Assembly (NCBI GenBank): GCA_022747635.1
Contig: JAKTNV010000007.1
Coordinates: 8,329,997 to 8,393,996 of the forward strand
Length of the DNA stretch: 64,000 nucleotides
Reading direction: 5' to 3'
Origin: Hetaerina americana
Taxonomy: Eukaryota > Arthropoda > Insecta > Odonata > Calopterygidae
The position numbers were made by a program, and so were the translations under genes. Below the pieces are notes generated by a model that saw only the letters and a list, made by a program, of their open reading frames with translations, made no database searches and was not told the DNA's origin. The stretch's first letter is position 1; each line of letters opens with the position of its first letter. This document shows, piece after piece, positions 1 to 9,701 of the stretch.

Positions 1-330
1 TTGTCGCTCCAGCACTTGAACTCCCCAGATACGCATTACCGCTCCCCTGGGAATAGCGCGGGGGGGAGGAAAGGGGGGGGTGGCGCCTTGAGGAACTTAT
101 ATTGAAGGTCGCGCCGTCATCAGTGCCGCTCCGTCAGGTGATCCGCCCCGGGCGCCCCGGTGACAGAAAGGAGGCGGAGGCGGTGAAAGGACTTAAGCGC
201 CCTCCCATTTTCCTCAGCCATCGAGCCAGACAACAGCGTTGGAAAAACGTGGTGTCCGCCGGCTGATAGCCGCCAATTCAGCGGCGGATTACGGATGGCG
301 GTATAAAAGAGGGGGCGACTACTTGGACGG
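1..330. other. GC-rich stretch with no gene
   Basis: GC-rich sequence with G runs and CGG/GCC-rich stretches, followed by AT-rich DNA. No reading frame of note. It leads into the candidate core promoter at 273-340, so it could be the proximal part of a CpG-rich promoter, but no transcript or first exon can be recognised. Confidence 0.3.
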
Positions 331-340
331 AATTGTTTTG
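273..340 (+). promoter_or_regulatory. Candidate RNA polymerase II core promoter
   Basis: A CCAAT pentamer at 273-277 lies about 25 bases upstream of a good TATA box (TATAAAA, 302-308) in a GC-rich context. Initiation would be expected near 330-340. The downstream sequence has no convincing exon and a mariner relic starts at 601, so this may be a chance match or a promoter whose transcript is not visible in this window. Confidence 0.3.
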
Positions 341-600
341 AAAAAATTATGTAATAGTTGAAGAGAGGAAAAAGTCATCTAAATGTTCCAGGAGATATAC
401 AAATCCACCGAGAAAACAATGAATCGCTTTGACTACTGTGCAGAACAGAAAATAATAGTTAAGGCTCCCAACGTACCTTAACCATAATCTCTACTTTTCC
501 TTATTTAAATCACCGTTTCATTGTTTCAATTAATAAGTTATTAACTTAGAATGATGACTGAGGAAATTGGCAGAATATTTTAGCTATCATATAGAAGGTT

Positions 601-1482
601 TGTCCCAAAATTAGTAGGGCTGAGTAGATTAACAATCAATTATTGCCAGCATTGGTACATTCAAAAGTCTTCGAAGTAACACCCTTGTGCTTCCACGCAC
701 CGCTGTGCCGGCGGGTTTCCCACGCCTCGTGCGCCTTCTGGAAGGAGGCACCCGGAATCCTACTAAGCTACATCGCTACGGTCTGTTGTAATGCTCACAC
801 CGAGCCGTAGTGACGTCCTTTCAGAATGGATTTGAGGCAGGGGAAGTGGAAGAAGTCTGGTAGGGCAACGTCAGATCTGTCGGGTGGCCGAGGCATGCCT
901 GAGAAGCTCTTGGCGGATCCGCGTCCGAGTTCCCTTTTGCTTGTCCGAGAGCACTCGCGGCACCAAGTTCGCACACACCGTTCTCACGCCCATGATTTCG
1001 GTCACAATTACATGCATATCATTTTTAAGGATGCCAAATTCATCAGAAACCATGCGAGCACTGAATCAACGATCCCAGTTCAACGGAGACTTCACTCTTA
1101 CAAGATTTTCGTCACCTTTTGAGGTCGAAGGGCGTCCTCAACATCTTCTCTACTCTTCCGAAACAACTTGTGTCCCTCATAAACACCTGATCTATCCATG
1201 GAATTATCACCATAAACTGCCTTGATCACGTCATGAGCTCTTTCCCAGTTTCACGCAAAATTTGATGTCATAGCGTTGTTCCAATAACCGGCTTATGACG
1301 GAACGTAACGGGGTCACGATATAGAGGTTTCGTATACGAACTAGCCGTCCTGCGCAAAGGCTGGGAGCCAACTGCCACCGACCTCCGACCTTTCATGAGA
1401 CTGCCCTCCATCTAACTCAGCCAGAGAAACCGCCGCCCGTCCGTCTATCAGGGAAAAAATAAGTTATACTACTTTTGGGACA
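601..1482 (-). mobile_element. Decayed mariner element (A), minus strand
   Basis: Imperfect terminal inverted repeats are visible: TGTCCCAAAATTAGTAG at 601 and its near complement at 1467-1482. Reading the minus strand, about 1290-1130 gives a mariner N-terminal helix-turn-helix in broken frames (LEQRYDIKFCVKLGKSS). An open piece at 1053-871 resembles the second helix-turn-helix and linker (VRTVCANLVPRVLSD). The catalytic DDD region is not recognisable, so the copy is truncated internally and riddled with stops. The family is mariner/Tc1; the subfamily is not determined. Confidence 0.6.
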
Positions 1483-2451
1483 GAATTTGTATGATGCGAG
1501 TTATTTTTTGATGGAGCATATGTTGATTGGGCCCTACGCCGCTTTTTCACGCCCCTTTGCAAAAGTCCTGCGTCCGCTCCTGAACCAGTGCCTATTTATT
1601 TAAAAGTAGGTGCTTGTGCTCTTCGTTGTTGGGGATTAAATTGCCAAAGGCTGAAGTCTATTCGGATTTGCATTTTGTTCTCCTGTAACTACAGATTTTA
1701 GTTCTTTTAATTCTAATAGGATGTCTCTACTACACTGTGTGAAAACACTCTTTCGTAAGTCCTTTGTGTTTTAAAATCCCGAATTCGAATTTTGCCAAAG
1801 ATGTTGTTTATTTCTCTCCCACAAATTCAATGAATGGTCCAACTAATCATACCAGTGTCATCATATTATTAGAAATACCGATTTTCCTACAACTTCGATG
1901 CAACAAATACCAATGTCATCATAGTATTAGCTACAGCAGTGTATGCAGGAGATTGAGGGGTGTAATTACGTTTGATTGCTCGGCGTGGTGGCAATCATTG
2001 AATTTGCGAAGATAAATTCAAGCTCAGCATGGAATGGGGCTTACAAAAGTTGTTACGTGTTAAATGGGAGGTATAATTATGGCTTTCCTTTATTACTTCC
2101 TTCTCTTGTTTCATTCGGCCTTCTCATTCCTGTTCCCTTCTGCCAATCTCTTCATTCCCACGTGATTTTTCAACAGCATCCTCCGTATACCTTCAAAGAG
2201 AGAAGGAGCACTTTAGATCTTTTCCCCTATCTTAAGCGTTCTCTAAGTACCCGTTTTAAGTAAAGTGTCCTATGCCTCAAGGCTCTTGTGCCAAATTAGT
2301 CTGCTTCTTTTTCTTCATAATCATCTCTGTTTCAAACCAAAGATTGATTTTACTGCAGCTCTCCTTCTACTCTTCCCTTTACCCCGTGTTAATTCTCCCA
2401 TGCACGTCGCCTTTCCCCCAACTCATCCTTCTCTGCTTTGGCCTCTATATA
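1483..2451. other. No recognised feature
   Basis: AT-rich, partly pyrimidine-rich DNA (2080-2440). Only short reading frames without recognisable domains. Nothing can be assigned. Confidence 0.4.
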
Positions 2452-2514
2452 TATAAACACAGGTGTAGATTTTATATATTTGTGCGTCGCCGAAGAGCGT
2501 TCCATTTCGAAGAA

Positions 2515-2518
<4 letters not shown>
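2452..2518. repeat. Short dispersed repeat, also at 38.61 kb
   Basis: The block containing TTTGTGCGTCGCCGAAGAGC followed by CGTTCCATTTCGAAG runs into a (TA)n tract. The same block occurs in inverted orientation at about 38606-38660, also beside (TA)n and next to a palindrome made of PLE-like ends. It is therefore a dispersed repeat, probably the terminal part of a retroelement that ends in TA repeats. Confidence 0.55.
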
Positions 2519-2571
<53 letters not shown>

Positions 2572-2660
2572 TATATATATATATAAATATAAATAAATAT
2601 AAATATATATATATATATATAAATATAAATATATATAAATATAAATATATATATATATAC
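2519..2660. repeat. (TA)n microsatellite with TAAA interruptions
   Basis: About 140 bases of alternating TA with TAAATA interruptions. The apparent tyrosine/isoleucine reading frames here are repeat artefacts. Confidence 0.9.
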
Positions 2661-2915
2661 ACATACAAACGCATTCAAACACGAAATCCCGCGTAACAAT
2701 GGGTATAGAGAAGTGTGAATTCATAAACTTTACAATAGAAACTATCCCGTTCAGCCAAGTTAGCCACGTATAGTTCTCCCACATCTGCAGAAAACCAGCC
2801 ATAGTGGCGGAGATTTCTTTTTCTTGGCCACTTGTCATTAAAAGTACAAAAAATCCTCCCAAAAGAAAAGGTGAGACCGGCCTTCTACAATAAATCAAAG
2901 TTAATCAACCTGTTA
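2661..2915. other. No recognised feature
   Basis: Unassigned AT-rich sequence between the (TA)n tract and a GIY-YIG relic. Short antisense reading frames show no domain. Confidence 0.35.
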
Positions 2916-2919
2916 TACC

Positions 2920-3072
2920 ACACGAAGGACCAAGTTAAACCCATTCACAAGAGTGGGGTGTAAAAACTCCTCTGCAATGACTGCAACCGGATATACATAA
3001 GCCAGACGGGAAAGACATTTGAGACGAGAATAAAGGAGCACCGAGCATGCTTTAGAAACCTGCAAAAAAATA
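2920..3072 (+). pseudogene. GIY-YIG endonuclease relic of a Penelope-like element
   Basis: In one forward frame the segment reads as the C-terminal nuclease domain of a Penelope-like retroelement: a KLLCNDCN zinc-type cysteine pair, then RIYISQTGKTFETRIKEHR, which aligns with the family pattern YIGQTGxxxxxRxxEH. The glycine of YIG is serine here, and the upstream GVY tyrosine codon is a stop. This is a different, more divergent PLE lineage from the copies at 50-56 kb (which read YYIGQCTTPLNIR). No reverse transcriptase is visible next to it. Confidence 0.65.
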
Positions 3073-3132
3073 TATAAATATACTCGTAAAACCATGCGCA
3101 GTTTCTACCTTGTAGATTAATACTTATTGTGT

Positions 3133-3672
3133 TGAGCTGACTCCTGGGGGATTTCGATTACAAACATTCTGGTCTCTTATTGTTCTTGGAAAAAATGACC
3201 ATTTAAATCTGTCTGTCTTGCAGTCAATCTCTCTAATCTTACATTCGTGATCCCTCCGCTCGTAATACGTTGGGGTTTGTATTATGTTCTTGATGTCATC
3301 GGAAAAGGAGCCATCTTTAAATGTTTTTAACAAGTTTAATCTATATTGCAAATGCGGCTGTGTAAGGGAATCCCAGCCTAAATTTTCTAGCAAAGTAGTT
3401 ACGCTACTGCGTTGGTCATAGCAATGCTTGACAAATCAAGTCCCCTCCGCTGAACTCGATCTAATTCCAAAATCAAATTTATCTCTTGAGGATCCTATAT
3501 ACTGGCAGCAAACTCTAGTAGGGACCTGACTAGGGCAAGAAAACATCGTTCCTTCACTTTTTCGTCGCATTTACCGAGCACTCTTTTTACAAATTCCAAT
3601 TTTTTGCTAGCACGAACGCTTATTTCTTGTATGTGCTTTACCAAGGACAGATCGTGAGGAATTACATACTCC
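3133..3672 (-). mobile_element. CR1/L2-type LINE, 3' part (minus), cut by a SINE
   Basis: Minus-strand translation shows the conserved C-terminal region of this window's CR1/L2-like LINE: ASKKLEFVKRVLGKCDEK, then a CFLALVRSLLEFAAS block, then degenerate sequence toward the 3' UTR at 3130-3300. Copies of the same family at 14.2, 24.4, 27.3 and 46.5 kb confirm the assignment. Stops and frameshifts make it non-coding. Its upstream side is interrupted by a tRNA-derived SINE starting at 3673. Confidence 0.75.
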
Positions 3673-3872
3673 GCCGGCCCCGGTGGCGGCGGGGTAACGT
3701 CCTCGTCTGCCATTCCAAGGGTCGCGGGTTCAATTCCCGCCTGGGTGAGTTTCCCTCCATCTAGGGCTTGGGTGTTTGTAAATGTGACATTGTTATCGTT
3801 GTTAATAGTTCGATGTAAAGGCCTAAATGTGCTGTTTTCGGACTTATACTGAATAAATAAATATATAAATAC
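3673..3872 (+). mobile_element. tRNA-derived SINE (family 2)
   Basis: The head is tRNA-like: GGTGGCGGCGGGGTAACG resembles a polymerase III A box and GGGTTCAATTCCC at 3728-3740 is a canonical B box. A non-tRNA body follows (CTTGGGTGTTTGTAAATGTG), ending in a TGAATAAATAAATA tail. The 3' half recurs at 9035-9180. It sits inside the CR1-type LINE. An intact tRNA cloverleaf is not formed. Confidence 0.75.
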
Positions 3873-4185
3873 TTGAAAGGCAGTATGTGCCAAAATTGTT
3901 GAAGACGGCGTAAATTAGGCCAATATTCTAAATTAGGTTTTTCAGATCGTATATAGGAAATACATTACTGCACACAAAAACATGTCCCCATGCACTTGAA
4001 TAGCTCATGAGGGATGTATGATTGTCCCAGTGGGGAATGGGTCTTGGCCAGGAAGAAATTCCCACCAGGATGCTGAAGTAAATGTCTTGCGGAAGACCGT
4101 TGACCTTGTTTGAAAACAGTTTTTGAGAAGTCAAAAGAATAAGAATGGTTACTCCACGAATCGATCTTAGGACACATAAATCCTC
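3873..4185. other. No recognised feature
   Basis: A 70-codon minus-strand open frame (4177-3965) has no domain I recognise. It may be old transposon sequence between the SINE and the next LINE fragment. Confidence 0.3.
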
Positions 4186-4398
4186 TCTACAAAGACGTTG
4201 ATAGGGAATGCCCTAGTATTTGGAGACTGACTTCTTTAACATCGTTAGTAGGAACAAACTCAGCCGTGATCAGCATGGAATTAGGAAAAGTAGATATTGA
4301 GCAACACAACTGGGTATTTTTTTATTTATGATATCCTTAAATCGATTCACGTCTCTCCGAAAGGAAGTGGCGTTTGCCCTCATTCTTCAAGTCAGACG

Positions 4399-4399
<1 letters not shown>

Positions 4400-4436
<37 letters not shown>

Positions 4437-4444
4437 CATACATA
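4400..4444. repeat. (TA)n/(CATA)n target of mariner B copy 1
   Basis: A TA and CATA microsatellite immediately before the mariner TIR; the TA at 4443-4444 is one half of the target-site duplication. Confidence 0.85.
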
Positions 4445-4605
4445 CGAGGGTCATCCGGAAAGTAGTACCCGTTCGTGCCGCATGAAGTGCTGACGACGCG
4501 AGTAGCCGCTGGACGAGGTCAGATAGCTTCAGTGGCTTGTCTGCCTTCTCTGAGCCAAGTTGCGTGACGCTAGCATTGCCTGTGTTGTTTCTGTGATTGT
4601 TTACA

Positions 4606-5004
4606 ATGTTTAAAAAAATTGAGAACGCCGCCAGTTGTGAAGTGAGGGCAGTGATTAAATTCCTCAATGCAAGAAACGTTCGCCCATGTGATATTCATCG
4701 CCAATTAAAGGAGGTGTATGGAGACAATGTAATGGACGAGTCGTCTGTTCGGCGGTGGTGTCGCAACTTCAACATGGGGAGGGGGAACACACACGACGAT
4801 GAGCGTTCGGAGAGACCGTCTGTCATTACAGACCAACTGGTGAGCTCAGTTGACGAATTCGTGAGGAACGATCGGCGCGTCACAATTGATGACATCTGTG
4901 AGCATTTTCCCAATGTTTCTCGAACAATTGTTCATGAAATTGTTAAACGCCATCTGCATTATGCAAAAATTTGTGCAAGATGGGTCCCTCGCGTATCTCA
5001 ATGA
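4606..5004 (+). CDS. Truncated mariner transposase (DNA-binding domain only)
   Basis: An open frame of 132 residues from the ATG at 4606. Residues about 10-60 form the first helix-turn-helix (AVIKFLNARNVRPCDIHRQL ... SSVRRWCRNF). Residues 95-125 form the second (RRVTIDDICEHF ... VHEIVKRHL), followed by ICARWVP, the standard start of the linker to the catalytic domain. It then stops after VSQ, because the internal deletion joins this frame out of register to the C-terminus. A full mariner transposase is roughly 340-350 residues with three catalytic aspartates, none of which is present. If translated it could bind the TIRs without cutting, so a competitive inhibitor role is possible but untested. 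Confidence 0.8.
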   Translation: MFKKIENAASCEVRAVIKFLNARNVRPCDIHRQLKEVYGDNVMDESSVRRWCRNFNMGRGNTHDDERSERPSVITDQLVSSVDEFVRNDRRVTIDDICEHFPNVSRTIVHEIVKRHLHYAKICARWVPRVSQ

Positions 5005-5098
5005 GCTGGCGGCGAAGGACTATGCAGCAGGAATACAGAAACTTGTCACACGTTATGACAAATGCCTTAATTTGCTTGGAGATTATGTTGAGAAGTAG
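4990..5098 (+). pseudogene. C-terminal remnant of the same transposase, shifted frame
   Basis: In the +1-shifted frame overlapping the end of the DNA-binding ORF, the sequence reads NELAAKDYAAGIQKLVTRYD then KCLNLLGDYVEK and a stop, the typical mariner C-terminus (GIxKLxxRxxKCIxxxGDYVEK). The junction near 4990 therefore marks the internal deletion that removed the catalytic core. Confidence 0.8.
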
Positions 5099-5190
5099 TT
5101 TAAAGTATCCTCTTTCAAATAAAATTTTTTATGTTTGTTAATATTTACTTTTGTGTCTTTATTTCACGAACGGGTACTACTTTCCGGATG

Positions 5191-5215
5191 ACCCTCGTAC
5201 ACACACACACATTTA
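5191..5215. repeat. (CA)n microsatellite
   Basis: A short CACACA tract directly after the mariner target duplication; together with the CATA repeat on the left it shows that the element inserted in a microsatellite. Confidence 0.8.
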
Positions 5216-5699
5216 TTATATGATATCCCTAAACCGAGGGAACTCAAGTGGACGTTGCACTTGAATTTCAAGAAAGCCTTCGACCTCCCGCGAGAAATTG
5301 GCACAGAAATTAAGTTTTTGCGGTATTAATGACAAGGTCACCCATGGCTATAGGGCCTCTCCATCTACGTAATCCTAAAAACAAGCAATCGGCGATGGAT
5401 TGAGGGGATTGGAGGTGGACGTAACTTCAGGAGTGTCTCAGGTAAATGCTATAAGGTCCCTACTTTTCTCGTTTAATCGTTTTACGACCAATGTTCCCAC
5501 GTTAACAGTAATCTGAAATTATTTTCATACGACACAATGATTTACGGAGAAATACGAGATACATCTATCTACGATCGTAGTAGATAGAAAATGGTCTTTA
5601 TTTGGGCGAAATTGAGACCAAATAAGGACACCAGGAGATGGCGTTCTATTCTCTAGCGTTTTAGGCCAGATATCAGTGTGAATTAAGAAATGGGGATTA

Positions 5700-5850
5700 A
5701 AACTAAATTATTATTATTTATAATTATTAGGTCATCTACCGGTTAGGACAGCTTTTGGATGACCCCAACTACCAAATCGTTCTCGTGTCTCTCCTGGAAA
5801 AACACAACCCAACATCCTGCTCTACAACAAACCCCTCTAGCTAAACCTCG
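5700..5850 (-). mobile_element. RTE-type LINE 3' end (minus)
   Basis: GGTCATCTACCGGTTAGGAC at about 5731 matches, in reverse, the 3' terminal motif of the RTE copies at 19.9 and 41.7 kb (CTACCTTAACCGGTAGATTACC). It is followed by an equivalent of the 3' UTR segment that encodes GACCTGATTTAGAGTAGG. The 3' tail is an ATT-rich simple repeat at 5703-5728. Only 3' UTR survives. Confidence 0.6.
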
Positions 5851-6648
5851 TTTTGAGCCTCAGTTCGCCATTTTGAGAGAGGGGTCATTAGGTGAGGGGT
5901 GAGTGGGGGTGCCGGGAATGTTCCACGAGTAAAAAGAACGTCCTATGAACCTTTAGTTCAAGTCCACCAGGCTATCCAAAATTGGCTTTAACTTTTACAT
6001 TGGCGACTATAAAATAACTTGTACTGGTGTCATTTTTTCATTAATAATCTACCAGCAAATTTAATAAGGAATGTAAGTATTATCGGGAGCAATCGAGGCG
6101 CTAATAAACTCTAGAGTAAAGCGCATGCTCATGTTGAGTACATACGAGTATCATTACTTATTCTGGCAAAAGTAATAACCGAGCATACAGATATACTCAT
6201 TACCAAGCTGTCTTTGGTTAATCAGTGCGGAAAGACACCATAATCCGTTATAGTATTTACGTTAGGGAATCTAATATTCGATTGAATCCGCATCAAAATT
6301 TCCTTTTTTCGTCCAAGCACATATACCGAACCGATTCCTCCTATTTTTCTTAAAGTTCCCAAGTCTGTATTCTATTCCATTTGCCTATTTCATCACGAAG
6401 AATTGCGTTTAATCCAACTACACTTCTCTGTTTTTCATAACACGTTCCTATTTTGCATCCATTATTGGCCTAACCTCGTTGCAAATGTACATTTCATGCA
6501 TATTACTCAAATGATATTGAATGGTAGTGTTTAATATACTTTTATTGGCTAAATTTAGATCATTTTCACGCATGATATATGGTTATAAGTACGTCAAGTA
6601 AGTTTTTCGTTAAAAATTGTTACAAATAAGAACACAAGTTTGACAGGT
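5851..6648. other. No recognised feature
   Basis: AT-rich DNA with no supported gene and no similarity to the repeat families identified elsewhere in the window. Confidence 0.4.
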
Positions 6649-6730
6649 CTCTTAGTCCTGTCTTAGTCCTTAGTCTTAGTCTTAGTCCTAAGTCCTAGTC
6701 TTAGTCCTAAGTCCTAGTCTTAGTCCTTAG
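6649..6730. repeat. Tandem repeat of CTTAGTCCTAAGTC-like units
   Basis: About 80 bases built from CTTAGTCC / TAAGTCC / CTTAGT words repeated in variable order. This is a minisatellite-like array, not present elsewhere in the window. Confidence 0.9.
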
Positions 6731-6985
6731 ACGGAGAGAACAAGCGAGATTCAGAATAAACGAGTTTAACCATGACAATGAAGGAATTATAATGGCCCCA
6801 CACTATTCAGGTAGACAGGCCACAAACATAAAATAAGGGAGAAAGATTCCAGTACAGATAGATACAAATACTCATTCTTTCCCGGAACAATCAGAAATCA
6901 TGATAGTAATAAACCGAAGTCATTTTATAAATACTACAAACATTTCATTCACAAGTTGGAACAAAATGAAACGTTGCAAAGATGA
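6731..6985. other. No recognised feature
   Basis: Unassigned AT-rich sequence preceding a LINE 3' end. Confidence 0.35.
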
Positions 6986-7215
6986 TAGGTATACTTGCAG
7001 GTGCATGTGTATGTGTATGTTAGTTGGTAGTTTGAGTGTTTGCATGTGTGTGGGGTGTAAAGGTTTTTGCATGAATGTATGCCATGTTTTGTTTGTGAAT
7101 TATACAAATTTGTGCCTTATGCATGCGGTTTTTTTCTTAATTACGGGTAGTGCCCTAACACCCCTCGCCACACGCCCTTGCGGCGGCTTGCGGGGTATTA
7201 AGTAGATGTAGATGA
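6986..7215 (+). mobile_element. LINE 3' end, second family, copy 1
   Basis: Segment rich in TGTATGTGTATG and TTTGCATGAATGTATG, followed by CCCTCGCCACACGCCCTTGC and GGCTTGCGGGGTATTAAGTAGATG, with a GTAGATGTAGATGAAG simple tail. The same arrangement recurs at 11547-11728. It resembles the CR1/L2-type 3' ends elsewhere in the window (CCACACACCCTAGCGGTGGC) but has its own tail, so it is a related family represented only by 3' UTRs. Confidence 0.6.
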
Positions 7216-7680
7216 AGTACGCTATTCTTCAGAAAACTTGATGGTTGATAATGAAATGTGTGATACATGTCGCCATAAGTCTCTTAATCCCGTCAGTAAA
7301 TTTAATGACGGTCCATTTTTGATTTTGCGAAGCCTAATGGCACGGTTTTCGAACATTAAGCTTTCGCAGTGTTGACACTAAAATGGTTTGGGATTGGTAA
7401 GACACTACTTCGCCATGGTAAACGACGCCTAAACGAAAACATTTTATAGGGCAATGCAACAAGAAAGGACTATGCGATCACTTTCTCATATCAAAGCATG
7501 GATGTAAAAATTTCCTCATAGTTACCAGAGATATTTCCTTATATCTCGATCTTTGTCAATCATCAATCTTGTGTTTCGACAGAGTTGCGCCCGAAGACGT
7601 TCGAGATGACCCCTATTGATAAAAGAGAGGGGTGACGTGACGCCTAGTGAAGGATAGATCGGCAATGGTTTGAACGCGCG
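7216..7680. other. No recognised feature
   Basis: No open frame or repeat that can be assigned. Confidence 0.35.
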
Positions 7681-8150
7681 CCCAACTCCCAAGATCGCGC
7701 ACCTACTCCATCCGTGACTCCGGAGTCAATGTTACCTAGTAGGAAAATCAACCGGTTTCCGGGAAAACATCTCTTCCAGCCCGGGGCTAGATTTATTCAC
7801 GAAAGCGCGCCTCGTCTGCCCTCCGTCTGGTCGCTGTGTGCCCTTTCCGTCACCGCCAGCAGGCGGCGCCCTCGGGGTGGGGCAAACGCCACCTTCCCTG
7901 AGAATGCGCCTGTCGGCATGGGCACTCCTTTTAAGGAAACCGCCCCGCCATCGGGAAGCACCAAGGGGGAGCATCACGGTAACGATGTGAGCATCGCGAC
8001 GTGACGTACGTGATAGCGGTGTAGTGTGAGGGTGGGGGGGCGGCGGATTCGGATCCGCCATTTTCCTAATCCGCTGGAGGAGGGATGGGGAGGGAGGGGG
8101 GGGGGAGCGCGACCGGTTCCTCCGAAATTCTAATCATCCGGGGGCGGTTG
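7681..8150. other. GC-rich island without a gene
   Basis: CpG-rich sequence with overlapping open frames on both strands (7714-8004 plus, 8061-7732 minus) that look like composition artefacts: proline/arginine-rich and without a domain. Ends in G runs at 8095-8106. It could be a CpG island, but no promoter element or exon is evident. Confidence 0.3.
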
Positions 8151-8334
8151 GTCGATGGCCCAGTCTCGCATTGCCGACGATCACCATGCATGGAATGTTC
8201 GGAGGGGAGATAGTTTTAATGGCCACTCTAGTTTCCCTCGTCAGAGGACGCCCAGAGATAACGGGCTACTTCATGGACAGCGTTGTGTAACTGGGCACCA
8301 GATGGGCAGACGTAGGATAAGTAAATCTCTTCCC

Positions 8335-8585
8335 ACCACAGTTATCAGCCCGAAGGTCGGTTTGATAGGTGAGGGTGGATAGGCTCACGTAGTAGTAAGC
8401 CCAACGGCGACTGGAATTCACACATCAGGGTAGGAGAGGAGGGGCAGTTCTTTTCCTAGTACCCGAAAGAAAGATCTCATGCCCGAAAACACAATCACAC
8501 AGCTTGGGTAAAGCTGAAGATGCCCAGAGTCTTCTCGGGAATCGAACCTTGGTCCTCCGGTCAGTATCCAACAGGACCCCCACGT
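8335..8585 (-). mobile_element. tRNA-derived SINE (family 1), minus, copy 1
   Basis: In reverse it reads: tRNA-like head (GGTTCGATTCCCGAGAAG at about 8530-8548), a body with GTGTGTGATT, and the diagnostic 3' block AAACCGACCTTCGGGCTGAT at 8346-8365. Three further copies occur at 29833-30068, 61406-61672 and 63335-63440. The B box is intact; the A box is poorly preserved. Confidence 0.8.
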
Positions 8586-9034
8586 CTCCCCCCCCCCAAT
8601 AAATTAAAGCTTTGGGGTGTAATTCAAAGGAAACCTAAAAAAACCTTATGTTGAAGATTATGAATAAAAATATTAAAATGGGAAAGCTTATACGATTGGC
8701 ATTTTTTGATTTGCCATGGTTTTGTTGGCTTGGGATCAATTAAGGTCAGCCTCCGAAGGAACAATTGTAACATGTGACATTGAATCGTCTATGAATTACC
8801 ATGCTGCCATTGGTCGACGCTTCGGAGGGCGATACTCAAATTTTCGCCAATATTATTTTTAATGACAAGAGTAACCATATTACATCGATGGACGGATGGT
8901 GGTCGAACACCCCATGCTACACACCTTTGTCCTTTGCAGCTTGCAGGACGTAAGATGTAGACATTAAAATGGGAGATGCTTGAGAGGATGGGGATAAATA
9001 TAGGATTTGCGCTCTTTACAGTGAAAATCATAAA
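8586..9034. other. No recognised feature
   Basis: An 80-codon minus-strand open frame (9031-8789) has no recognised domain. No repeat assignment. Confidence 0.3.
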
Positions 9035-9230
9035 TAAATTCCATCAAGGACTTGGGTGTATGTAATTGTTTCTATTGTCATATCATTGTATAAGTCCGAT
9101 TTAAAGGCCAAAGGTGATGTATTCGGATTAATGTGAAATAAGTAGAAAATAAATAAGTAAAAAATAAATAAGTACAAATAAAAGGGTAAAAATATATAAG
9201 TAAAAATAAATAAGTAAAAAATAATAGAAT
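9035..9230 (+). mobile_element. SINE family 2, 3' half, copy 2
   Basis: GACTTGGGTGTATGTAATTG and the following region down to AATGTGAAATAAGTAGAAAATA match the body and tail of the SINE at 3673-3872. The tRNA head is missing. The tail has expanded into AAATAAGTA units up to about 9225. Confidence 0.65.
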
Positions 9231-9699
9231 TTCGCGGCTAGAGTACACTCGCCCATTGTGTGCGATGGGTTGACCCCATCTTGGGTCGGTCCACTTCCGC
9301 CTTCCTCTCTTCCGATCGAGAGGGATCCATTGCTGTAAATTATTGTAGACTGACTATGTTAAATAATATTTCCTGAAGTCGCAGTGTTTTTTTTTACATC
9401 ATAGAGGGAAATTTCAGATTGGTGCAGTGGTTTATGGGGAAAGTTAATCCCTCGCCAGTGATCAGACACACGCTCAAAATAGTACAGCGTTCACATTTAT
9501 GCTAGGGGAGTGGGGCGCTATTTCCCGAATTGGTTTGCAAGGAAAATGATACCATTGCCAGGGGCCGCATTCGGGAACTTGCACATACACACACAGTCAC
9601 ACTGGTTAGGGTAAAGCGGTACACCGGGAAGTTTTGGATTGCTTTCTGGATAAATTTCTTACTGCATCCTAAGGTGGAGTTATTTGTTAGATGATAGTA
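9231..9699. other. No recognised feature
   Basis: Includes ATGGGTTGACCCCATCTTGGG near 9265, a short perfect-looking hairpin, but no element or gene that can be assigned. Confidence 0.3.
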
Positions 9700-9701
9700 T
9701 A

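Larger units (their letters stand above)
4445..5197 (+). mobile_element. Non-autonomous mariner, family B, copy 1
   Basis: A 753-bp element bounded by perfect 33-bp terminal inverted repeats (4445-4477 and 5165-5197, starting CGAGGGTCATCCGG) and flanked by TA on both sides (4443-4444, 5198-5199), the mariner target duplication. It encodes only the N-terminal DNA-binding part and, in another frame, the C-terminal tail of a transposase; the catalytic DDD core is absent. A copy of exactly the same length lies inverted at 18198-18950. The pair points to recent movement using a transposase supplied from elsewhere. Confidence 0.93.
4186..5690 (+). mobile_element. CR1/L2-type LINE reverse transcriptase relic, split by mariner B
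   Basis: Two forward pieces of one degraded LINE flank a (TA)n/mariner insertion. Piece 1 (4200-4330) reads RLTSLTSLVG, the early RT motif, and in another frame QHGIRKSR. Piece 2 (5225-5690) holds the FKKAF palm motif, the region corresponding to SGVSQGSVIGPLLF, and a corroded FADDT motif near 5525. Many stops and frameshifts are present. The LINE predates the TA expansion and the mariner that now interrupt it at about 4400-5215. Confidence 0.6.

Noticed and set aside
2423..2898. Tyrosine/isoleucine-rich frames over (TA)n, here and at 21.3, 29.7, 38.0, 42.4, 53.2 and 56.6 kb
   Set aside because: TA repeats read as YIYI in most frames; these are not proteins.
4392..4667. 91-codon minus frame across mariner B (and its counterpart at 18728-18976)
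   Set aside because: Antisense shadow of the mariner 5' region; the identical counterpart appears only because the element is duplicated.
6649..6730. CRISPR array
   Set aside because: Repeat words are contiguous and irregular with no unique spacers; eukaryotic minisatellite.
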